Positions 8,610 to 18,155 of a stretch of DNA of 49,807 bases are shown here, piece by piece; position 1 is the first letter of the stretch, and each line of letters begins with the position of its first letter. A model generated the notes under the pieces. That model worked only from the letters and a program-made list of their open reading frames with translations, was not told the origin of the DNA and did not search any database. The position numbers were made by a program, and so were the translations under genes. Source of the stretch: Mastigamoeba balamuthi (lineage: Eukaryota > Evosea > Mastigamoebida > Mastigamoebidae); the NCBI GenBank assembly GCA_902651635.1, contig CACRSC010000018.1:280060-329866 (forward strand), written 5' to 3'.

Positions 8610-9561
8610 CAATGAATGGTCTGAGTACAACACGTTTAGAGGAACTGCTGCTGCAAATGTTCAGAATGGAGTTCAGGGACATCCAGTTGACATTCCAGCT
8701 ACATGCTCTACACCCCTGCAATTTTAATGCTCTTTTTCAGTGAGAGCTTTCTTACTCTAATCTGTGAGTTTACCAATCAGAGAGTTCTGGAGAAGCTCTC
8801 TTCTTCATCAAATCCTCCAATGATTAGTCACTCCAAGGGATGGGTACCAGTTGACTGGCAGGAGCTACTTGGCTTCATAGCTATTGTTTTATACAGCAGA
8901 CATTTTATTCTATCTATCTGGAAGCTCTGGAGTAAAGACAGAGGTGTAGAGTGTATAAAGTGTAGTATGTCATGGCAGCGTTTTATAGATATAAAAAATA
9001 ATCTTCACTTTGCTCCAACCAGATCTGCAAGTGATGATAGGAAGGATTTTCTTTTAAGACCCCTGCTTCTGATGTTCAACACTGCTGCTAAGATGTTCTG
9101 GATTCCTGGTCAGCACAATACCATTGATGATACAATATGTAGTCATAAAAACAGATGTGCACTGTACTGTACTCTTATGGTGGCAGAGGAAAACCACATC
9201 CCAATGGAAACATCCTAGACATACTGGTAAATGATAACTACATATGGCACATTTCACTCAGAGGTGTAGATGAAGAACCCCAGGGGCAGGTAAACTGCTT
9301 ATCATTTATTCTTCTAATCTCTCTTAGGTACTGCTTCACAGAACACAGTCCATGTGCCTGACTCTTCCACCACGTCCGGGCTATCTCCTATGCATTGATC
9401 AGGGCTACTTCACATGGAAGACTGCCCAATGGCTTCATGCAAATGACTGGGGATTCACTATTTCCATGACAGTCAGATCACCTTCCTGGCTCTGGGCAAA
9501 GGGGCTGTGCTATCCCAAGCTCAAACAGGATGAAATGAGAATCTCAGTACGGCATTGGTGA
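8610..9561 (+). pseudogene. piggyBac-like transposase remnant
   Basis: The translation shows the layout of piggyBac-type (DDE_Tnp_1_7) transposases: an N-terminal W-rich lead, then FFSESFLTLICEFTN, then GWVPVDWQELLGFIAI, LWSKDRGVE and MSWQRFIDIKNNLHF, then PGQHNTIDDTI where the first catalytic Asp block is expected, and CIDQGYFTW where the second (TDNFYTS-like) block is expected. At least two frame changes (near 8728, and between 9210 and 9350) and the missing third block show that it is inactive. Terminal inverted repeats and TTAA flanks were not found. Confidence 0.65.
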
Positions 9562-10063
9562 CTGCCTGATGCAGGGCTGTGAGAGCCTCCTGGAGACTCA
9601 TGGTGTCAATGTCATTGTCATTTCAGGCCTGTATGAGCAGCTCAGACCACCACGTGGGCTTTGCTGGAGCCCCTGGAGCCCCAAGCATCTTGCAGTCTTG
9701 GTGCTGCTGCTGCTACTGGAGCTGATACATGAGACCACTGGATCTTCAAAGATGAACAAGGAAGAACACGATGCTGAGCTGGGGCAGCTGGATGCATGTA
9801 CTTCTCGTCACTTTCCTCTCTCGTCCTCCTGCGTGCTGTTGTCTTCTCCTTGTGCTCCTCCTGGTCATCCTCGTTCCTGATGCACTCCTTCACCTCCTTG
9901 CCCTCCAGCTTGTCAATGGACTCAGAGCTGGAGCTGGAGCTCTCAGCCTTGTTGATAGATGCAGAAGACTTTCCTTGCTGGCATGCTTGGCTTCCTTGCT
10001 CTTCTTCTTGATGCTTCTCAGCATTCAGCATGGCTTTGGGGCCATTCAAGGCACGCCCACAAA
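9562..10063. other. Region with a K/E/S-rich minus-strand ORF
   Basis: Between about 10050 and 9790 the minus strand is open and encodes a Ser/Glu/Lys-rich peptide (SSSSSSESIDKLEGKEV, KEKTTARRRTREESDEK) that looks more like real coding sequence than chance. Neither splice borders nor a start can be defined. It runs opposite to its neighbours on both sides. Confidence 0.25.
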
Positions 10064-11264
10064 CAGACACTGAGAGAGTACCAGAAGAGAAGAGCAGAGC
10101 TGCAGGAGGCAGAGAGCAGCATAGAGAAGAGGTACAATCAGGCCCTAGAACATCCAGGGTCTGAAGACTACCTGGGGCCAGTGATGAAAACGGTACAGCA
10201 GCCCCTGGAAGCCCTGCCTCTGGCCACACCCCCAGGGCCCATAGCATCTCAGCTGCATATCCCACGGGAAGTCATTGCACTGTGGAAGTTGGAGGGCAAG
10301 ATGACCGATTCCCAGATAGACCTGGTTGTGGCCTCCATCAATGGAAAGAAGAGAGCCTCAGTCAGTCTCGAACTACATCAAGCAGGAGTGCAGTGAAGTA
10401 ATACTGCAGGTGGGACCAGCTGTGGGGAAGAAGCTGCACAGCAAGCATCCCCTATACAGTGTTCTTGGCTGGCTTCACATCATGCTGAACATAACATGCA
10501 TAGCAGAGACCATTGTGGTCAGCTCCAGAGGAGGTAGAGGAGACCAAGGCAGAATTGGCAGAATAGTGAATGAGTACTTCTTAAGTGCGGGATTTCAGGC
10601 AGTGTGTGCAAAGGCAGGTGCACTGCACAAATCCCTGGGGTGTGAAGGGAAGCCTATAGTCATTGCTCTGCAGGAGTACCAGGACAAGGCCCAAGTTCAC
10701 AAGGGAAGTGAAGAGTCGTGGCTCAGTGAAGAGTCGTGGCTCATCAAGATCCTGAACATGACACGAAATTGCGCAGGGCTTCCCATGACCCAGCTGTTGA
10801 TGGGGGAGCTGTATGGACTGCCAAATGATATGCACAATGCCAGAGCTGATCTTCTGCCAGAGTTCCTGATTCTGTCACACATTGGTATTAGAATGCTGTG
10901 TGGAGAATGTGGAATGTGTTGGGTTTATGAATTTGTGGTATCCCAGCAAGCAGACACTATGAAGCAGTGCGAGAACATGTCTGTAAAATCCCCAGGAGGA
11001 AGAGAGTCTGACAGGCCATGCACAGATTGCCTGAGCAGTCGTAAGGACTTCTCTGACCTGAAGCTGAGTGGGTGGAAGCCAAGAGACATTGTGCTATCCA
11101 GAAGGTCAATAGAGAAGGCAGCAAAGGCCCATACTGTGGTGGCTGCACAAGCAGCCCTGGATGAAGTCGCTCTGACCATGACAGCTATCTGCAATCCCAC
11201 GTTCTTCTACATAAAGAATCCCTTCCTGTGCCAGTGTGAGATCTGGTACAATCTGACGTTGTGA
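10064..11264 (+). pseudogene. C-terminal part of the dispersed unknown family
   Basis: The sequence after ACAG begins TLREYQKRRAELQEAESSIE, a helical/coiled-coil block, followed by EDYLGPVMKTVQ, and matches 14416-14582 closely. It continues as HIPREVIALWKLEGKM and, after a one-base frame change near 10365, as a 300-residue frame (SNYIKQECSEVILQVGP... to IKNPFLCQCEIWYNLTL). An 18-bp tandem duplication (SEESWL twice) sits at about 10705-10743. No catalytic motif is recognised; a CxxC...CxxC pair (GECGMC, CTDCLSS) lies in the last third. The stop lies inside the 5' LTR-like repeat of the adjacent retroelement, so its natural C-terminus may be lost. Confidence 0.45.
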
Positions 11265-11314
11265 GATCCAGCATGGGGCAAGATCCAGATCAGCCATTAG
11301 TCATTCTGATGTAA
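11235..11314 (+). repeat. 5' LTR-like direct repeat
   Basis: Shares TGTGAGATCTGGTACAATCT, GTTGTGAGATCC and TTAGTCATTCTGATGTAA with the 3' copy; roughly 90% identical. Confidence 0.65.
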
Positions 11315-11466
11315 GGCACGAGTTCTGAGCAGCCACGACATCACTCTTTGGTTATTCATGTTGTATCACAACCTTGACAAGGATTGCACACGAATTTCCC
11401 TGAGCCACGTGATCTTACATTGTGGTGGAGGAAGAGGGACGTGACCCATACTGCCTGCATTACAGC

Positions 11467-12408
11467 ATGGCGACCTGGTTTAATGGTCGTGGGGGCAAGA
11501 GAGTGATTCTACAACTGCATCCACTAGAGCTGGCCATGAAGATGTACGCACTGGACAAGAACACATTGCAGGCAGTGCTGGCACAGGTCACGAACTCGAG
11601 GAGCAAGGATGAGGAGGATAAAGTGTGCGGGGTGCCAGGTTTGAAGGTGTCCATTCTGGAGTTCAATGGGCATGTGGACTCTGTTGAGCCATTCATCAAT
11701 GCGATCACGCAGGCATGTGTATCTGATGGTTGGATGCCAGCCATGACCATGAAGGCTATTCTGGCCAAGCTACCTGTGAAGGCCGGCGAGTGGTTCACCA
11801 AGCAGATAGAAGATGAGTGCTCAGCAGATGCTATCGTGTGGGCATTGGACACGTTCCAGTGGTGGTGGGACCCGACATTGAATGACCCATACAAGTATAC
11901 CTCAGCTCGTACACAACGTGTTGATGAGTTCACGGTTGCATACATGGAGGGATTCATGTACCGATGGAGATGCCATTGCAAGGGGGTCCTGAGTGCGCAG
12001 ATGGGCATCCAGATGTTCATCAGCAGGCTGTGCGATAATGTGGTGCACATGCATGTGCATTGTGATCTGCCAGCCACTCTGGCACGTGCAACAGAGCTGG
12101 CCATTGACGTGTCTAGGGCCTTCGAGCACGAGAAGAACCACAGCAGAGACGACCAGATGCAGATAGCCATCATGGCGGGGATAGCATGTGAGCTCGCACG
12201 CTGTGGCATTGTGGAACTGGAGATTGAGGACACAGTGAATGTGCAGGTGGCTGAGGCAGTGTTCACGAGACTGCTGTCTGGTCATGGGGGGCAGGTGCTG
12301 TCAGATGGACATGGAGGACCTGGTGAAGTGCCAGCAGGAGGACGTGTGGGTGCAGTGGGGGGTGCAGATGTACAGTACTGGCCAGAAGTTCCAGGTACCC
12401 AAAAATTC
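11467..12408 (+). pseudogene. Retrotransposon Gag-like protein
   Basis: From the ATG at 11467 the frame encodes MATWFNGRGG..., then a retrotrans_gag-like core: EFNGHVDSVEPFINAITQAC, AILAKLPVKAGEWF, a Trp-rich patch (FQWWWDP), and DEFTVAYMEGFMYRW followed by LARATELAIDVSRAFEHE. No CCHC knuckle is visible. The frame formally continues to 12510 but its last 30-odd codons are read from the inserted Tc1 sequence, so the original C-terminus and pol junction are gone. Confidence 0.6.
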
Positions 12409-12759
12409 AGGAACAAAAGGTCTTTTTTGGAATTACCAATTATGTTGAAAAGCAAGAGAGAAATCCTGATGTCAGTAGCAAATACAGTCTTCTTTTCCTT
12501 CTTTTACTAGGGCCAGGCAACGTTTCATAGAATTTGCCAGTGCAACAGCATAACTCTCAGACAGAATTCTCCACTCCTGATGCAGATATACATAGAGCTT
12601 CTTGGCAGTTCTGGGCTGTCTCTCTGGCTACCTTGGCCTTGAGGATCCCTCAAACATTTTCAATAGGGTTCAGGTCTGGGCTGCATGCTGGCCAGGGCAG
12701 TACCTTGATGTGATTCTTATCTTTCCAAGTACACGAAATCTTGCTCTTGTGCTTTGCTT
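12400..12759 (-). mobile_element. Tc1/mariner transposase 3' fragment nested in the LTR element
   Basis: On the minus strand it reads [12 protein letters not shown], the third catalytic block of Tc1 transposases, and ends at the same AGGAACAAAAGGTCTTTT word as the longer copy at 35405-36230. In-frame stops show decay. Confidence 0.7.
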
Positions 12760-12779
12760 GGGGGTGCACATGATCTGTT

Positions 12780-13795
12780 AGCTGGACATCTAGGTGCGGT
12801 CAAGACACTGACACAGCTGTGAGCCAAGTGGTATTGGCCAGATATGGCCAGAGATGTCGAGAACTATGTGGTAATCTGCTGGAGATGCCAAAAGCTGAAA
12901 CGTGATGGAGCAGCACACCTGTACCTGGAGGGAGTGCCTATTGGCCGTCTTTGGGAGCATGTGCATATGTAATCAGCAGGGTTATTGGGGACTACTGTGG
13001 ATGGTAACAAATACTTCATCGTGTTTGTGGATGCATTTACGAAGTTCACAGTGGTGTGGCCTGTTGAGGACCTCAGTGCATGAATGGCAGCATGGGCATT
13101 TGTCGAGAAGATCTGCTGTGTGTTCGGTACACCAGCACAGTTAGTGTCTGATCGGGGAAGTAGTTCATGGGTGAAGTCTTCTGTGAGGTGGCCCAGCCCG
13201 GGTACTGGGTGTTTGGAAGATGTTCACTATGGCCTACTATCCGCAGAGTAATGGCCAGGCTGAGCAGACCATATTCACAATCAAGGACTGTTGTGACTGC
13301 CTGCATGGAGATGCATGGGACAAGTTTCTTGGAGTGACCACATGGGGATACAATACTGCTGTTCATGCTATGACAGGCTGCTCGCCATTCGAGGTCACAT
13401 TTGGGTACATGCCACTAGCATCACAGGAGGAAATGCTGCGCCGACTTGAGATGGCACAGCCACTGACTGAGTATGTTGAAGACCTGCGGCACACACTGGC
13501 AGAGACCTGGGAGGAAGTGTGCAACTGTGCAGAATTGCACCAGGTAGAACAGCACCACATCGTGGATCATATGTGACTACCAGTGAAGAAGTTCCGACCT
13601 GGGCAGGAGGTGCTTGTGTGGGTAGACTGCCCAAAGGATGCACTCAAAACGGGTATGTATGAGCCACTATGGCAGGAGGGCTACATGGTGGTACAGCGGA
13701 CTAGTCCAGTCACATATCAGCTGTATGGAGCAGATGGCAAGGAGATGATAAAGCGTTCTGGAAGGCACAAGGAACGAATGAGGCAGATTTCCTGA
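12780..13795 (+). pseudogene. Retroviral-type integrase remnant (Ty3/gypsy)
   Basis: Block order is right for a Ty3/gypsy integrase: the N-terminal zinc region ([33 protein letters not shown]), then the catalytic core with VFVDAFTKF and QLVSDRGSS, then YYPQSNGQAEQ carrying the third acidic residue, and a C-terminal DNA-binding segment (FRPGQEVLVWVD, LWQEGYMVVQRTSPVTYQL). Several stops and frame changes (near 12825, 12970, 13080, 13575) interrupt it, so no functional enzyme is made. Confidence 0.7.
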
Positions 13796-13874
13796 GGCGA
13801 TGGGCAGTCAATCATGGTGGAGCTATTTGTGGGATGGGCAACCAGGAACGGTCATTGCCTAAGACCCGCCAGAC

Positions 13875-13953
13875 TGTGAGATCTGGTACAATCTGAAGTT
13901 GTGAGATCCGGCATGGGCAAGATCCAGATCAGCTGTTAGTCATTCTGATGTAA
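13875..13953 (+). repeat. 3' LTR-like direct repeat
   Basis: Partner of the repeat at 11235-11314. The integrase C-terminus stops about 80 bp upstream of it, as expected for a Ty3/gypsy layout. Confidence 0.65.
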
Positions 13954-14383
13954 CACATCGATCATGTTAACATTTCATAGCAGAAGCATGTGCACTACAT
14001 GCTGCTACACAGACCTCTGCTACACACTGTAGCTGAAGCAGAAATGTGTAGCAGCATGTAGCAGAAGGTGTGTAGTAGTGTATAGTGGAGAATGTGTGTA
14101 GCGGCACATAGCAGACCCACATGTAGTGGTACGTAGTGAAGGAACTGCATAGTAGTGCATAGCAGATCCACATGTAGCAGCATGTAGCAGAGGATTCACG
14201 TAGCTGTGTGTAGTGGACCAATGTGTAGCGGTGTGTAGCAAAGATCATACGTAGTTATGCATAGTGGACCCATGCATAGCAGTGTGTAGCAAAAGGCTGA
14301 GTCGCAACAGTGTGTAGTGAAGGCTGTGTAGCAGCATGTAGCAGAAGTCTATGTGATTCAGTGGCAGATAGTTTTTGAGTTTA
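13954..14383 (-). repeat. CTGCTACAC-type element, type I, long copy
   Basis: Inverted relative to the 779-985 copy. It has the same right end (here ATCGATCATGTTAACATTT), the same left end (GAAGTCTATGTGATTCAG, GCAGATAGTTTTTGAGTT) and about 370 bp of GTGTAGCAGCATGTAGCAG-type units between them, against about 150 bp in the short copy. It abuts the LTR repeat on one side and a gene-family fragment on the other. Confidence 0.65.
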
Positions 14384-14582
14384 AGTATGATTGTGTGACA
14401 GCACCCCAGACCAGTATACAGACACTGAGAGAGTACCAGGAGAGAAGAGCAGAGCTGCAGAAGGCAGAGAGCAGCATAGAGGAGAGATACAAGCAGGCCC
14501 TAGATCCAGGATCTGAAGACTACCTGGGGCCAGTGCTGAAAAAAGTACAGTAGCCTCTGGAAGTGCTATCTCTGGCCATATC
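14384..14582 (+). pseudogene. Middle fragment of the dispersed unknown family
   Basis: KYDCVTAPQTSIQ is followed without a break by TLREYQERRAELQ and EDYLGPVLKKVQ, then a TAG where the 10064 copy reads glutamine. It links the left-edge copy (ending KYDCVTAPQTS) to the 10064 copy (beginning TLREYQ). If an intron lies at this point in the intact gene, this would be a processed copy. Confidence 0.5.
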
Positions 14583-15172
14583 CAACTGTGTGCATTTGCT
14601 TGATGAATAAACATATATGAAATCAAAGATCTAGTAGAAAGATATAGCTTTAGAGGGAAAAAAGGAATTAGATAGGGGTTTATTAAATTTGGCCAACTCT
14701 TTCGTTGATAAACCCCTGTTTCCTGACTAATATTGCTCATAACTGAGTGGTCCTGCAAACACATCTTAAGCAGGTGGTTTAATTCCTGCAGGCATGAAAT
14801 GCAATGTAGTTATTACTATTCTTAGATATATTCCAGTTCCTAACAACCTGTCATGTATTCAAATAACAAAGTCTTGATCAAGCACACTGAAAAAGTTCAT
14901 AACTAGAGTGTACCAAATGTTGGCTAATAAATCCGGCTTTGGCATAGCATAAAGTTGTGAATAAATGAAATATGAATTGGTTTTTGCATTGCATGACAAC
15001 TAAGATGAACTTCCAAGTGTTCAATAGTGATTCCATTGGTTTGTGATTAATGTCTGTGAGCATGCCGTGAAGTGTAACACATAGCTTTGATGAGATAGTG
15101 ATTGATAATGTAAGTGCAAAGTGTTTACTTTGTTCTTTGGGAACAGTAGTTCAAAGCCCAGTGGCTACAAAA
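14583..15172. other. AT-rich intergenic, nothing recognised
   Basis: Short random ORFs only; no repeat, RNA or coding signature that I can support. Confidence 0.4.
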
Positions 15173-15513
15173 AATTTCTCAATATGCCTTTTACTTCTGC
15201 TACAGTGTGTAGTGGACCCTTTGCTACACACTGTAGTGGAACTATTTGTGTAGCAGTGTATAGCAGAATGCACTATAGCGCATTCCGCTATACACCACTA
15301 TATAGGCACTTTCGCTACAGTGTGTAGCAAACCCTCCACTACNAATTTCTCAATATGCCTTTTACTTCTGCTACAGTGTGTAGTGGACCCTTTGCTACAC
15401 ACTGTAGTGGAACTATTTGTGTAGCAGTGTATAGCAGAATGCACTATAGCGCATTCCGCTATACACCACTATATAGGCACTTTCGCTACAGTGTGTAGCA
15501 AACCCTCCACTAC
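15173..15513. repeat. 170-bp exact duplicate either side of an N (15343), CTGCTACAC-rich
   Basis: Positions 15173-15342 and 15344-15513 appear identical, separated by a single N, which is a signature of unmerged overlapping contig ends. The duplicated unit is a CTGCTACAGTGTGTAGTGG array with an imperfect hairpin (GTGTATAGCAGAATGC facing GCATTCCGCTATACAC). Confidence 0.85.
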
Positions 15514-16514
15514 ACATCATAGCAGAATTATATCAGAGTGTTGATGATGTCAATGATGACGTTATTTGCTTTTTTGTGTACCTGACTGCACAGGTTTTAT
15601 CCTAAGTGAAATTCTGGGATGGGGGTGAGGGGCTTAATGGCTGCCTTTGTGACCTCAGAGGCCTGAGGTGAGGCAGGACATGCGCCGCTGACCTCCTTTA
15701 ACCATGTAGAAGACAGCCCAGCCCTGCACATTTGAAGATGTCAGGACAGGCACTAAGGACCTGCACATACTCAATGCTGCCATGTTCTGTGATCTGATTA
15801 ACCAGTGGGCCCCTTCTCTCTTCATTTTCTGTATAAAAACACTCTAACATTTGTGTTTCAAACAAAAAGATTGGAGTTGCTGCAGCAGAGCATGGACTCC
15901 AGCAAGCAGGTGAGGGACCTGACCCTCAGGGAGCATTCCCGGTATGTGTTCTTGTTTTTTTGTGTTTAACACTACTTGTTAAACAGTTCCTGGATTGGGC
16001 AACCTCCCTCCTGAGAGGGGCCCTTTCTCCAGTGCTTTGTCTGTGATTATGGCTAGGCCCATTGTCATGCAGATAGAGCAGTGAACAATGGCCAACAACA
16101 CCCTGCTGTACAAGAACTGCCCTGAGTGCTTCAATGAGTCCTAAGTGCCCTTCTGTCCTTATATTTTGGTGACTAACAAGATAAGAAGGGGCAGGACGAG
16201 CTCAGCCCGTGCAAAGTCCCCATGCATGACAAGGGCCAAGAGACCCAGATACAGCACGACCTGCACCAGCTCTCAGGCTGTTCTCAATGCCATGGATCTG
16301 ATGAATGAGACCATGCATGACGCCAAGACTGGGACTGCTGCAGCTGCTCCTGCACGTGCTTCTGCAGATACCTCTGCTATGCAGCACGTTAAGCATGGGT
16401 ATGCACCAGCAGCGGGGTTCCTTCTGTCGACGGCTGTGGCCAGATTTTGTGGCCAGCACATGGAAATATCGTAGCACGACATCGTTCGATCACTACTGAA
16501 GAAATCCGTCGTCA
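15514..16514. other. Intergenic with possible exon fragments
   Basis: Short stretches look coding: LELLQQSMDSSKQVRDLTL near 15870, bounded by an AAAAG acceptor-like and a GTATGT donor-like site, then TTAAACAG before FLDWATSLLRGAL, and MANNTLLYKNCPECFNES near 16089. They do not join into one frame. This is probably a decayed gene or element. Confidence 0.3.
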
Positions 16515-17906
16515 ATGGAGCACGTCGCCGTCTACCACAGCCTGGACCAGTACACCACCAAGCGCCCCAACGAGGTTCCCAGCCACCCCAGCTCCTCCTG
16601 CGCCCACCCTGTCCTTCTCTCCGCTGACTGGGCCCCGTGGCGCCCTGCGTGGCCCCATCGCCATCGCAGACCAAGCTGGGCGAGCAGATGCTGACGCTCC
16701 CCGCCGGCGGCCTCGCTGCGGCCTCCGGCGCCCGCTTCGTGGTCGTCGGCGTGTCCGAGGACATCGGCCCGCGCGCCAACTTCGGCCGCGGCGGGGCCAC
16801 GTCCGCGTGGACTCCCGCCCTCACTGCGTGCGCTCCGCCTGCTCCGGCGCCCAGCCGACGTCACCGGCGGCGGCCCAGATTCTCTCGCGGATATCTCTCA
16901 GGGAGATACAAATATCCGGAATCGACTGCGACTGAGGGCGTTGCCCTGCAGGCTGTGCAACGTGCAGAGCAACGCGTTCCTGAACGGGTCGGAGATCCTG
17001 GTGCTGGGCCACGTCGAGACGGCCGACCTGCTGTCCCAGGTGCCGCAGCAGGCCGCCGGGCAGCCGCAGTCGGCCGAGGCCACCGAGGCCATGCGCAGGC
17101 TCGTCGAGCAGCTCGACGCGCGCGTCGCCAACGTCGTCCGCGCCATCGTCGCAGCGGGCAAGATCCCCGTCATAATCGGCGGCGGCCACAACAACGTAAC
17201 GGAAAACCGACGCGGTCATTCGCATTCCTGACGTGTTACGACGGCACTCGCTCTGCAGGCACTGCCGAATCTGAGGGGCAGCCTGCAGGGGTTCAAGGAG
17301 CGCCTGGGGGACAAGGCAGCCCCTGCTGTGAACGCGATCAACTGCGACCCGCACTCGGACTTCAGGCCGCTCGAGGGCAGGCACAGCGGCAACGGCTTCA
17401 GCTACGCCTTTGCCGAGGGCACCCTCGACCGCTACGCCGTCCTCGCCATGCACGAGTCGTACAACACCCGCGCCGTGGTCGACAAGTTCGCGGCCAACAA
17501 GGACCGCCTCGCGTACTACACGTACGACTCGATCTTCGTGCGCTGCGAGGTCAAGTTCAAGCAGGCCGTCGCCAAGTGCGTCGAGTTCTGCGGAGGCAGG
17601 CCGTGCGGCATCGAGCTCGACCTCGACGCCGTGGAGGACGTCCCTGCGAGCGCCATCACCCCGTGCGGCATCTCCGCCGTCCAGGCGCGCTACTACGTCG
17701 CGACGTCGGCGGCCCTGCTGCCCCAGGTCGCCTACCTGCATCTCTGCGAGGGCGCACCTTCGCTCGCTGGAAAGTACGCACCAATCGCCCTCAGCACGCC
17801 TCCTGTGCTCGCTGAGACTCACATCGCGCTCGGCAGGGAGGGCCTCGGTAAGCTTGTCGCGTACCTCGTCACCGACTTTGTCAAGACTACGCTCCGCAGG
17901 GAGTGA
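16515..17906 (+). CDS. Formimidoylglutamase-like arginase/agmatinase-family protein
   Basis: Four exons (16515-16610, 16670-16827, 16952-17195, 17259-17906) join in consistent phase to about 381 aa. Recognisable ureohydrolase blocks are GVSEDIGPRANFGRGG, VIIGGGHNN (metal His), NCDPHSDFRPLEGRHSGNG (metal Asp/His) and CGIELDLDAVED (metal Asp pair), followed by YLHLCEGAP. This spacing and wording resemble the bacterial (especially Bacteroidetes-type) formimidoylglutamase branch rather than eukaryotic arginases. The expected reaction is hydrolysis of N-formimidoyl-L-glutamate or another guanidino/amidino substrate at a two-Mn site; substrate is not certain. It converges with the CRN-type gene 249 bp downstream. 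Exon 3 contains a well-placed LCNVQSNAFLNGSE joined by splicing inside an Ala codon, which supports the model. Confidence 0.8.
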
Positions 17907-18155
17907 AAGATAGCCTTTGTCTTGCTCCCTGCAAGACGGCACTCGACTTCTGATTGGCCTGAAACATGACAGAACTTGGGGTGCAGATATTACCGAAACA
18001 AATTGGCTGGAAATTTGGAATTGAGCGAAAGTACCCGTCAGATCCATTGGGGCCTACAAGCCGCAATCTCCTGTCGTGATACAGTAAGGAGTCATTTTTG
18101 CAAACAGAAACAAAACCACTTCATACTGGCGACTGAAGTATCTGTGAGTCTTTCT

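Larger units (their letters stand above)
11235..13953 (+). mobile_element. Decayed Ty3/gypsy-type LTR retrotransposon with nested Tc1 fragment
   Basis: About 80-bp direct repeats (TGTGAGATCTGGTACAATCT...) at 11235-11314 and 13875-13953 bracket a gag-like frame and an integrase-like remnant in the correct gag-then-int order. Protease, reverse transcriptase and RNase H are missing: a minus-strand Tc1/mariner fragment (about 12400-12759) occupies the place where they should be. The repeats begin TG and are nearly identical apart from a few substitutions. The 3' repeat is immediately followed by a CTGCTACAC element, which may have truncated a longer LTR. Confidence 0.7.

Noticed and set aside
14020-14350. 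Tyr/His/Thr-rich ORFs in the CTGCTACAC element
   Set aside because: Open frames are a by-product of the repeat words; no start context and no conservation between copies.
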